From contig JAKEKT010000060.1 in NCBI GenBank assembly GCA_021495925.1, positions 124,001-188,000 of the forward strand: 64,000 nt of DNA. Direction: 5' to 3'. The position numbers and the translations under genes are program-made. Position 1 is the stretch's first letter. Each line of letters opens with the position of its first letter. The notes beneath the pieces were generated by a model, which had not been told where the DNA came from, did not search any database, and saw nothing but the letters and a program-made list of their open reading frames with translations. Below are positions 32,153 through 42,174 of this stretch, one piece after another. This DNA is from Diplodia intermedia (taxonomy: Eukaryota > Ascomycota > Dothideomycetes > Botryosphaeriales > Botryosphaeriaceae).

Positions 32153-35100
32153 ATGTTCGTCTTCAAGCGCGGTATGTCGACGACTTTCTGGGACTCCGCC
32201 TTTGCCGTACCCATGCAACTAACGCCTGTGCTTTGTAGACGGACGCAAGGAGCGCGTCCAATTCGACAAGATCACCGCCCGTGTGTCGAGGCTGTGCTAC
32301 GGCCTCGACCCGGAGCATGTCGACCCCGCCTCCATCACCCAGAAGGTCATCTGTAAGACTCCCGCTTCTTTCAGAGAACCTATGAGCGAATTGCAGGCTA
32401 ACGCTAGTGACTGCCAGCTGGTGTATACCAGGGTGTCTCGACCATTGAACTGGACAATCTGGTAAGCGGCAGCAGCAGCCACGACCGTCTATTGAACGTT
32501 GCAATTGCTAACCATCTCTCAACCAGGCCGCCGAGACTGCTGGTGAGCTCCGCCCTACAAAGCTTTCCCGATGCAAAGCCATTGACAGACGTTAGCCTAT
32601 ATGACCGTTACGCACCCCGACTATGCCATCCTCGCCGCCCGCATCGCCGTGTCGAACCTCCACAAGCAAACCAAGAAGCAGTTTTCTGCTGTCATCGCCG
32701 ACCTCTACAACTACGTCAATTCCAAGAACAGGAAGCACTCTCCTATGATCTCCAAGGAGACGTATGAGATCGTGCAAAAGCACGCCGAAGAGCTGAACTC
32801 GGCCATCGTCTACGACCGCGACTTCCAGTACCAATACTTCGGCTTCAAGACTCTGGAGAGGTCATACCTGCTCCGCATCGACGGAAAGGTGGCCGAGAGG
32901 CCGCAACAGATGATTATGCGTGTCGCTGTTGGCATTCACGGCGAGGACATTGAGAAGGCCATCGAGACTTACAACCTCATGTCCCTCAAGTACTTCACTC
33001 ACGCTTCGCCCAGTAAGACAGTCAATCGCCGTAGTAGTGGTTCGTCAGGCTGACACCTAGCACAGCTCTGTTCAACGCTGGAACCCCCAAGCCTCAGTTG
33101 GCGTCTTGCTTCCTGATCGACATGAAGGAGGATAGCATCGACGGTATCTACGACACCCTCAAGACCTGCGCCATGATCTCCAAGACCGCTGGTGGGATCG
33201 GCCTCAATGTTCACCGCATCCGTGCCACTGGTAGCTACATTGCTGGCACCAACGGCACTAGCAACGGCCTGATTCCCATGCTTCGAGTCTACAACAACAC
33301 TGCACGCTACGTTGACCAGGGTGGCAACAAGCGTCCGGGTGCCTTCGCCATCTACCTCGAGCCATGGCACGCCGACGTCTTCAGTTTCCTGGATCTTCGC
33401 AAGAACCACGGAAAGGAGGAAGTCCGGGCTCGCGACCTGTTCTACGCTCTCTGGATTCCTGATCTCTTCATGAAACGTGTCGAGCAGAACGGCACCTGGA
33501 CCCTCATGTGCCCCAACGAGTGCCCGGGGCTGGCAGATGTTTATGGTGACGAGTTCGAGGCTCTTTACGAGCAGTACGAGAAGGAAGGTCGCGGTCGTGA
33601 GACGGTCCGCGCTCAGAAGCTCTGGTACGCCATTCTCGAGGCCCAGGTCGAGACCGGCAACCCCTTCATGCTGTACAAGGATCACTGCAACCGCAAGAGT
33701 AACCAAAAGAACCTTGGTACGATCCGCAGCTCCAACCTTTGCTGCGAGATCGTCGAGTACACTGCCCCTGATGAGGTCGCTGTCTGCAACTTGGCCTCGC
33801 TGGCTCTCCCGACCTTCGTCGACGTTGAGAACGGTGTGTACGACTTCAAGAAGCTTCACGAGGTTACCCAGGTGCTCGTGAAGAACTTGAACAAGATCAT
33901 CGACATCAACCACTACCCGGTGCCTGAGGCCAGAAAGAGCAACATGCGTCACCGCCCCATCGCAGTGGGTGTCAACGGCCTTGCCGATGCCTTCCTGGCT
34001 CTTCGCATGCCTTTCGATTCCCCCGAGGCCAAGCAGCTCAACATCCAGATTTTCGAGACCATCTACCACGCATCCATCACTGCCTCGATTGATCTTGCCA
34101 AGCTCCATGGTCCCTACGAGACCTTCCAGGGCAGTCCTGCCTCTCAGGGCATCCTGCAGTACGACATGTGGAACAAGGCTCCGACCGACCTTTGGGACTG
34201 GGACAGCGTGAAGGCTGAGATTGCTCAGCACGGCATCCGCAACTCTCTGCTCGTCGCACCCATGCCCACTGCCTCGACCAGTCAGATTCTCGGCTTCAAC
34301 GAGTGTTTCGAGCCGTACACGTCGAACATCTACTCTCGCCGTGTGCTGGCTGGCGAGTTCCAGGTCGTCAACCCCTGGCTCCTCAAGGACTTGGTCGACC
34401 TCGGCCTGTGGTCTGATCAGATGAAGAACCGCATCATCGCTTCCAACGGTTCCATCCAGCAGATCCCCAACATTCCCGACGACATCAAGGCGCTCTACAA
34501 GACGGTCTGGGAGCTTTCTCAGCGCACCATCGTCCAGATGGCTGCCGATCGGGGTGCCTTCATTGACCAGTCCCAATCGCTCAACATCCACATGAAAGAC
34601 CCTACGATGGGCAAGATCACGTCGATGCACTTTGCTGGCTGGAAGCTCGGTCTCAAGACTGGCATGTACTACCTCCGTACGCAGGCCGCCGCTGCGCCAA
34701 TCCAGTTCACTGTCGACCAGGAAGCTCTCAAGGTTGCCGATACCAACGTCGCTCGCACCCAGAAGCGCCGCACCCTCGGCACGGCCGGCTACCAGAGCGC
34801 GTCGATTCCGCGCCCCATGTACGCGCAGAAATCTGACTCGCCGGAGCCGAACGGTATGTCGCCGCCGGCCTCGACGCCTCCTGCGCCCACAACGCCGTCC
34901 AAGGAGAGGAAGATCAATCCCATGACGCCAAGGAAGGATGCGATCCCGGTCCCCGAGTTCAAGGCGGACGTGGAAGACGGCGATAGTCCCAAGCTGCTCT
35001 CGACCAAGCCGGACGGTGCGGTCCCGAAGGAAGAAGAGCTGCCTTCGGCCCAGCACCCCAAGGACCCTCAGGTCGAGGATGAGGGCAAGGACTCAAACGA

Positions 35101-35182
35101 CCGCGATGGTGACATCTATGCGGATGCAGTGCTGCAATGCAGCATCGAGAACAAGGAGGAGTGCCTCATGTGCAGTGGTTGA
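32153..35182 (+). CDS. RNR1: Ribonucleoside-diphosphate reductase large subunit (class Ia)
   Basis: Six exons, 32153-32171, 32239-32352, 32418-32461, 32527-32542, 32596-33012 and 33066-35182, give 908 aa. Exon 1 is 19 nt and exon 4 is 16 nt. The N-terminal ATP cone begins MFVFKRDGRKE. Active-site residues are all present: C218 (ASCFL), N427, C429 and E431 (SNLCCEIVEY), C444 (AVCNL), the radical-transfer tyrosines Y738-Y739, and the C-terminal redox pair C903/C906 (CLMC). It reduces NDPs to dNDPs together with the iron small subunit and is regulated by ATP/dATP. A Pro/Ser/Lys-rich linker of about 120 residues joins the catalytic core to the C-terminal tail. An MCB element upstream suggests S-phase transcription. 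The frame on the opposite strand (32999-35056) is a shadow. Confidence 0.97.
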
Positions 35183-36014
35183 TTTGCCATGGTGAAGCAA
35201 ATGACAGTAAAATAGGTGTTGGGTTGAGTGCTTAATGGGCCGGAATGATTGTTTTGGATATGGGTATTCACACTGGGTTCACGGGCGTTGTGGGCGGATA
35301 AATGTTGCTTTTTGTACGATCAAGAGCAGCGAAGCTGCAACGAACTAGATAGCCGTTACGCATATAGCGACCTGATTCTTCGAGCTGGCTATCCTTTGGG
35401 TGCCAGATTGAGATGACTATGCAAGAACATGAGGGTTTCCAGCGGCAACTGAGAGGCGAGTGAAGAGCTGAGGACGCGGTGAGACGGGGTCACAGGTGCG
35501 GGGAAGTCGTGTTGCTGCATGCATTGGTGATTGTATCTCGACCTTCCCTGCACTTTTGCTCGCTTCTAATTTGCTTTCGCCTGGCGAGTATTGATAACTG
35601 ACCATGATATCAGCCGTTCCTACGGTCATTTGTGCATCGGGTCTCCTGTCTTACGCCATCTCTTCGAAGTGCCAGAGGCTGTAGCTGCAAATCCTCGCTG
35701 CCGTCGGCTGGTTGTTGAAGGATGCAATTCCGTATCACCTAAGATGCATTCCACGGGCTTTGCGACTCACGAACAGGGCCGTCAGCCTGCCGGTCAGCAG
35801 TGTTCCTCCTCCCAGACTTCACCCCGGCCACATTCGGCTACGGACGCTTCCGAGTCCGACGCTCCATGCAAGCACGGAATCACACCTACCGAATAGTTCG
35901 TTTCTTATCCGCCAAGACATTGGGAGGCGTGGGGTCCGAATGCTGCATATGATTTAATATGCAGCCTCTGCTCCCCGTGAGCTCTGTACCTCGGTCGAAA
36001 GCCTCTGATCGAAA
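35183..36014. other. Intergenic region between RNR1 and the epoxide hydrolase gene
   Basis: The 3' UTR of RNR1 and the promoter of the next plus-strand gene are expected here. No other gene is seen. Confidence 0.5.
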
Positions 36015-37616
36015 ATGTCGCCTCTGTTGTTCGGCCAACCTCCCTTTCCCATCTCTCCCGAGGGAGCCCTGTCGCAGTTCAAGATCGATGTCCCGGACGA
36101 CGAGGTTCAGAAACTGAATACGCTTCTGGAGCTTCTCCCTATCCCGCGCCCGAACTGGGAGAACGGGCACAACGATCAGTCTTGCGGTGTTCCGAGGGAT
36201 TGGTTGGTCGAGTCCGTCGACTATTGGCAGAACAAATACAACTGGTGAGCCCTTTTCTCCTTGTCTTCAGCTCTCTGTTCGTAGCAATCATGGTCGGTGC
36301 TGACCGGAATGGAATGAACAAGGCGGCAGCAGGAAGAAATCTTGAACAGCATTCCACAGTTCAAGGTTCAGGTGCAAGATGATGATGGGCAGGAGTACTC
36401 GGTCCACTTCGCTGCCCTCTTCTCAGAGAACAAAGATGCCATCCCAATCCACCTGAGCCACGGTTGGCCCGGTAAGTCCGCCTTGCGATCCGTCCTGTGC
36501 CCCTCCTCATGCATTGCCAGGATCTTTCATTGAGTTCATGCCCATCCTCCTCAAGCTCAAGGAACAATACGCTTCTTCTCCCGAGAATCTGCCCTATCAT
36601 GTGATTGTGCCTTCCATCATCGGCTTTGGCTTCTCTTCGCCGCCGCCGCTCGACAAGGATTTCATCATCAAGGACAACTGCCGCCTGTTCCACAAGGCCA
36701 TGCTCGCGCTCGGCTTCGGCGAACGCGGCTACATCACGCAGGGCGGCGATCTGGGCGGTCCAATCGCGGAGACTCTGGCCGCCGTGTACGAACCGGCAAA
36801 GGGTCAGTATCCTCCCTTTCCAATCACTTGCAGCTTGGCCGCAGTTGCTGAAAAGAGGATTCGCATGGGAAAACAGCCGCGCATCTCAACATCTTCTTCA
36901 TACCCTCCACGGCGGCGTCGGGCGAACCCGCGGACGCGTTGGAGGAAAAGGCCATCGAGAAGGGAAAGAAGTTCGTCCAGACCGGGATGGCGTACGCCAT
37001 GCTCCACGCGACGCGGCCCAGCACGGCCGGGCTCGCGATCGGAAACAGCCCCGTGGCGTTGCTGGCCTGGTAGGTGCCCTCGTCCGGCCACCGGCGAAGG
37101 CGGGGACACGGTGCTGATTTTGTCGTTCACCACCAGGATCGGGGAGAAGATGCTGGAGTGGCCGGACCCGGCGCACGTGCCTTCGCTGGACACCATCCTG
37201 ACGAACGTATCCGTCTACTGGTTCACCGGCACCTTCCCGACCTCCATCTGGTGCTATCGAGCGGTCGGTGTTGGCCCCCGATCCGTGTCGTTGGGAATCG
37301 GCTGCTGACCCGTTCATCGCAGTTGCTCTCCGGTGCGCCTGAGGCTGCGTATGAGCCCATCACCAACGGCAAACCCAAAGGCTTGTCGTGGTTTCCGTAC
37401 GAGATTGGGGCGGTGCCGAAGGAGTTCATCAGGAACGACAAAAACATCACGCACTTCTACGAACATGACGAGGTATGCCCAACTTGATTTGTTCCCAAAG
37501 GCAGATCCAACGAGGATGCTGATCATTGGTAGGGAGGTCACTTTGCTGCCCTCGAGGTACCCGATCTCCTCTGGGCAGATTTTGAGGACTTCGTGGCCAA
37601 GGTGTGGAAGCAGTGA
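36015..37616 (+). CDS. Epoxide hydrolase (alpha/beta hydrolase with EHN domain)
   Basis: Seven exons, 36015-36244, 36323-36471, 36521-36802, 36877-37069, 37137-37263, 37323-37472 and 37533-37616, give 404 aa. The N-terminal EHN domain includes FKIDVPDDEVQKLNTLLEL and WLVESVDYWQNKYNW. The oxyanion-hole motif HGWPG is at 123-127. The nucleophile is D203 in QGGDLGG and the catalytic His is H380 in GGHF. The cap region carries the usual ALLAWIGEKMLEWPD. It should open epoxides to diols in the cytosol, as in microsomal-type fungal hydrolases. No signal peptide is visible. The gene converges on an aldo-keto reductase 182 bp downstream; joint detoxification is possible but unproven. Confidence 0.93.
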
Positions 37617-37798
37617 GGCACGTGAAGGCAGTATAGCTGCAAGGAACCAGCTGGATCAAATTGCGTAAACAGGGTCTTCCAATATCTCCAGACCTCAAGC
37701 CACTCGTTTCGAATGACAAATCCAATTGACTGCGCCGCCAGCGAAGGCAGTTTGGCAAGATGCTCAGATCCTGGGCTTTCCGATAGGCTAGGTGGTGC

Positions 37799-39272
37799 TC
37801 AACCAAAGTTCACTTGAGGATAGATTGCGGGGGGTTTGAAGCATACCTTGATCGGTTCCGGCTCCTCCAAGTACGACGCACACTTCACGAGGACGACGTC
37901 CTTGGACGTCATGCGAGAATTGTACTTTTGCGCCCCGTGAAACTCGAACATGAGCTCCATGGGGAAGCCGTGCTCGAATGGCGCCGACGCATCGATCTCG
38001 TCCATCTCTGCTTCGGAGAGCACGACGTCCAGCGCCTCGATGTTGGCCTTGAGGTGTTCGATTTTACGGCCGCCGACGATGGGGAAGACGTAGGGGGTCT
38101 TGCCCATCACATACGCCAGAGCCTTTTGGACGGTGTCAGAAAGAATGGTCTCCGGGAGAGGAGGCTGCGGCGGTACTGGACTCACGATGCTCGTCGGTAG
38201 CGTGCCCTTCTCTACGGCAAGCTTGTCGAGTGCCTTGAAGACTTGCTTGTACTTGTCCGCTTGGACGAACAGCTTGCGCGCGTCTCCTGCGGCCGCGGCC
38301 GGAGCCTCGCCCCCTCCGGCCTCCTTCTTGAACTTGCCTTGGCCGAGGGCGCCGAATGGCGCGAGCGCCATGCCCTCGTGCCGAGCCATTGGGATAATGT
38401 CGCGCTCGAAGTCGCGGTCTGCGGCGCTCCACTTGCCTTGGTAAATGCAAAACGGCGTTAGGCCGTGGTCCCGAGCGTCTATGTGTCCAAGCGTCAGCCT
38501 ATGGCCCTCAAGCCCGGGGGCTGGTTGGGAGCTTGCATCTGTTGGCCGAGCTGACAACCCAGGCGGGTAGGTCGCTGGCGCCGAGGTAGAAGATCTTCCC
38601 GGCTTGGACCAGATGGTGAAGGGACTGCATGACCTCTTCGATGCTGGTTGAGAAATCCCACCAGTGGACGTAGAACTGCGCAGTGTTAGCGCAGCGTGTG
38701 CCGTGTGATGCTGCTTGAGCTACTGACGATGTCGACGTAGTTGGTCTTGAGGTTTCGGAGGCTGTTCTCGAGCGAGTGGTACATGCTCTTCCGGTGGTTA
38801 CCCTGGTAGTTGTACCGGAGCTTCGCGTCAGGCTTGTAGAACTGGGTGTACTTGGTCGCGAGGACCAGATCGTCGCGGTTCTGCCGCAGGTCCATCCATT
38901 CGCCCAGCCACTTCTCGCTTTCCTCCTCTTGGTAGCTGTTCGCCGTGTCGATGAAGTTGCCGCCGTTGTCCACGAAGAAATCCAGCATATCAAAGGCCGT
39001 GTTTTTGCTGCACTCGCCGAGCATCGCCTGCGTTGAGGGGCCTTAGTTCATGGCTCTTTCCCTCTCGACATGGTGAGCTTATGCTTACCTTCCTGCATCC
39101 TGTCAGTATTTACAACTACGCGCATTGGCACACGAATCGAGGCTCACCAGCTCTCACCAAAGTTCATAGCCCCAAGACAGAGCGGGGAAACCCTGACGCC
39201 CGCGCTTGGGCAGAGAATTCGAGGGTGACCAAGCCTGGTCTTTGGCTTCGGGGCAGGCATTGCGGACGCCAT
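37799..39272 (-). CDS. Aldo-keto reductase (aryl-alcohol / norsolorinic acid reductase type)
   Basis: Five exons on the minus strand, 39272-39148, 39092-39089, 39027-38728, 38675-38537 and 38478-37799, give 415 aa. The second exon is 4 nt (GAAG) and restores FGESWKAMLGECSK at a conserved place. The fourth intron (38536-38479) begins GC and ends AG; using it restores ANRYARDHG. The catalytic tetrad is D70, Y75, K102 and H147 (FYVHWWD). The C-terminal NADPH-binding part has FPIVGGRKIEHLKANIEAL. The family reduces aromatic aldehydes or anthraquinone-type ketones with NADPH. No polyketide synthase is nearby, so a general redox role is more likely than toxin synthesis. The gene converges on the epoxide hydrolase. 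Confidence 0.93.
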
Positions 39273-40184
39273 GACTTGAAATTCTCAGACTAGTACGTCA
39301 AACGGTAGCTAGCTATGCAACGCAAGGGCTGAGTGTAGGCCCGTTGGTGGATAATGGCCCTACTTATATATATATACTAGACGCTTGCGGATATACGTCT
39401 ACACGAATCCTCCCGAGAGCGGGATGGGCAGCTCCTCGGGTCGATGGAGCCGATTACGCGCCCCGAGACAGTAGACGCCCGAGCACCAATCGTACCCCAT
39501 TCAGTGAGCGAATTCGTGGGGTCAGGAGATAAGAAATTGCGGGGACACGTCATTTATTAGGCGTCAGCATTGAGAAAAGGCTGCCAGATACTAAAGCGAC
39601 AACACTGTGTTGGTCTAGAATACCCCGCACGGCGCTAAACACCTGGAAAGGGTAGTTGTTGCAGAGGATTTGAGTATCTGGGTCCCACCAAGAACGCTGC
39701 ACTCTTCTTACATGGGTAGCCGAGCCCAATATCTGGCCGAATCGCGCGTCTAAGACTCACATCCACATCCGGACTTTTGACTCAACTACTCACATAATCA
39801 CGGTGATTGAATCTGCCTTTTCCGCTCTATGAATTGGATTCCATGTGGTTAACCGACGCCGCGTCAGCAACAACCTAGCATTTACAGCGGTTGAGGGCAC
39901 CCCGCAGGTGCTTGTGTCGGTACAAGTACCCAATGCGCTTTCTTTGATGAAGATTGAGAGCCAGAAATCAGTGTCATATCCCAGACCCGATTCGCCCTTA
40001 CGCCATTGACCTAGCCGCCCGTGTCCTTTTCCCACGAATTATTAGAACATGCAGTGAGGGAAGACGACGAGACGAAACGGAATCGACAGAAAAAGAAAGG
40101 ATTGTGCTGGAAGCGAGGCGTATCATGAAGCAAGGAACAGCCCGGGGTATAGTAAAGCAACGAAATGCAAGAGCGGAAAGGCGA
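39273..40184. other. Intergenic region upstream of the aldo-keto reductase and downstream of LST8
   Basis: It contains a TA-dinucleotide run near 39363-39376. No gene is seen. Confidence 0.5.
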
Positions 40185-41223
40185 TCAGTTGATTGCGGTG
40201 TCGTTCAGAGCGACACAGACGGCGCCGCGGTGGTGGCCGTTGTACTGGCGGATGATGGACTGCGAGCTCAGCTCCCACAGGCGGGCGTAGTGGTCGGAGC
40301 AGGCGGTGACGAGATAGGCCGAGTCGGCGCTAAAGGCGCAGTCCCAGACCCAGCGCTGGTGGCCGTGGAGCGTGGTCTCGAGCGGGAAGGCGCCGGGCTC
40401 GCGCTCGAGCGGCAGCTGCTCGGCGCCGGTGACATTGTGCGGCTGCGACGTGTCGACGGACCAGATGCGGGCGGTGTGGTCGGCGGAGCAGGTGGCCAGG
40501 TGGCGCACGTCGGGCGACAGCAGGACGCGGGTGATGTAGGTGTTGTGGGCGACAAAGCGGCAGACGGGGACCAGCGAGGTGATGTCGCGGTCCTGGATCA
40601 TGCGCCAGACGTAGACATTGCCCGAGTTGTTGCCGGCGCACAGCATGGAGCCGTCGCTGGCGACGGTGACGGAGGCGACGGCGACATCGTCCTCGGGGAT
40701 CAGCTGGTGCGAGCACTTGTTCTCGCCCAGGTCCCAGATGCGCACGTTGCCGCCGCGGTCGCAGCTGATGAGCTCGCCCTGGTTGGGGTGGATGACGACG
40801 TCGTTGACGGCAATGCCGCCGTGGCTGTAGTTGCGCTGGACGTTGCCGGTGCGCGTGTCCCAGATCTTGACGGTGCCGTCCTCGGAGCTGGTGACCATCC
40901 ACTTGCCCTCGCAGTGGAAGGCGACGCCGGTGATGTTGGCCGTGTGGCCCTCGAACGTCAGCACGGCATTGGGGTTGCTGGACTTGATGTCGTAGAGCTT
41001 GACCGTGTGGTGGCCGGCGGCGGCGAGGAAGCGCTTGTCGGGCGAGATGCAGAGGCGGTTGACCTGCGAGTCGGGGTGCGGGATGGTGCGCGAGCAGATG
41101 CCCGACAGCGCCTCCCAGAAGCTACACGGCGGGCGGTCAGCTCTGCGCGGGCGGCAGCAGTGCAGCAGCAGAGGCTCACCGGATCGTGTGGTCATAGCCG
41201 GCGGTGCACAGAATGACACTCAT
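40185..41223 (-). CDS. LST8: WD40-repeat protein Lst8, TOR complex subunit
   Basis: Two exons on the minus strand, 41223-41180 and 41121-40185, give 326 aa. The N-terminus MSVILCTAGYDHTIRFWEALSG appears only after splicing of the 58-nt intron. Seven WD40 blades fill the protein, with typical GH...WD spacing: GHTANITGVAF, SSEDGTVKIWD, HPNQGELISCDRGGNVRIWDL, SADHTARIWS, GHQRWVWDCAFS, ACSDHYARLWEL. Length and sequence match Lst8 (Wat1/Pop3 in fission yeast), the beta-propeller that stabilises the TOR kinase domain in both TORC1 and TORC2. Nothing looks broken. Confidence 0.95.
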
Positions 41224-42173
41224 GGCGACGGCCCGGCGGAATCGAGCGGCGGCAGCGGGAGGAGGTTGCGCGGTGCGGCGAGGGTTGACGCGGCGGAGCA
41301 GGAGCGGCGGACAGCGGGTCGTGGTGGTGGGGCCCGGCGAACGACTTGGGCAACCACCACCACGGCTTCCATGCCCGTTCTCCGTGCACACGGTGATATG
41401 GATGCCCGCACCCACGCGTGCAAAATAAATCCCGCCCACTTTGACAGGGAACGGAACGGACCCTTCCAGCAGGGTTTTCCCACAGATCCATTATTCGCTC
41501 TCGCCAAGTCCGGCTTGGCAGCATCGCCGCTACGGGCAATTCGCGCACGATATAACGTGCAACTTACACTTTATATTGTGCATCTTACATATTTTGGCTT
41601 CTGGAAGATCAATTGAAATTCATATTCTAGCTATTCTGTGTAAAATACACGTTATTCGGGGTATCTTACATGCTATAACGTGGGCAAATCGCCCGTAGTG
41701 ATCATTTCTGTAGACTGGACCTTTTGTGCATTCGGATGTCACTGCCGTAGCCCCATGTTCGAGCGGACTTAAGGTCTTGCGGCATCAGTAGCCGGTGCGA
41801 AGTGCTCGATTGCTGGGGGTATGATGTTGTCGCGCCGCGGTTCTCCAGGCGCCGCCCATGGTTCGATGCCCTCTCACTTCCACTTCCTCAATCTGTTCCA
41901 TGGATCACTTGGAGTCATGCATGCCTTTCACTTTCGCCCAAGTGCCGTTCACTTTCGCCCAAGTGCCTTTGTGCTTTCTTCCTCCAGTTTGATCAACCTC
42001 TTCCACCGACACTCACACACAACCGGCACCAACTCACGATAACCCAACCAACACTTACTTACTCACTTTCACCCAAGTGCCTTTGTACTCTTCTGCCTCC
42101 AGCTTATTCAATCTCTTCCACCGTCCTCATCGGCCACACGATAACCAACCAACACTCACTCACAACCGGCACC
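41224..42173. other. Divergent promoter region of LST8 and the 42174 gene
   Basis: It carries an AT-rich island (about 41548-41690) with repeated TATAACGTG-type motifs, and a duplicated leader (41927-42174) just before the ATG at 42174. No other gene is seen. Confidence 0.55.
41548..41690. repeat. AT-rich island with three TATAACGTG-type motifs
   Basis: TATAACGTG occurs at 41551-41559 and 41674-41682 in the same orientation, and as CACGTTAT at 41648-41655 in the other. CATCTTACAT/TATCTTACAT is also repeated. Base composition differs clearly from the GC-rich surroundings. Confidence 0.6.
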
Positions 42174-42174
42174 A
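41927..42174. repeat. Duplicated leader sequence upstream of the 42174 start
   Basis: A TTCACTTTCGCCCAAGTGCC-type unit occurs at 41927-41946, 41948-41967 and (one change) 42063-42081. The last two head a longer diverged direct duplication with a period of about 115 bp that includes CTTCCTCCAG, CTCTTCCACCG, CACGATAACC and CACAACCGGCACCA. Confidence 0.75.

Noticed and set aside
32999..35056. 685-codon open frame on the minus strand
   Set aside because: It is the mirror of the RNR1 coding sequence, whose codon bias leaves the opposite strand open. It has no recognisable domain.
36015..39272. Secondary-metabolite cluster including epoxide hydrolase and aldo-keto reductase
   Set aside because: No synthase, transporter or cluster regulator is nearby; neighbours are housekeeping genes (RNR1, LST8).
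41802..42173. N-terminal extension of the 42174 protein
   Set aside because: The frame is open but composed of the duplicated leader; the ATG at 42174 has a strong context and starts non-repetitive protein.
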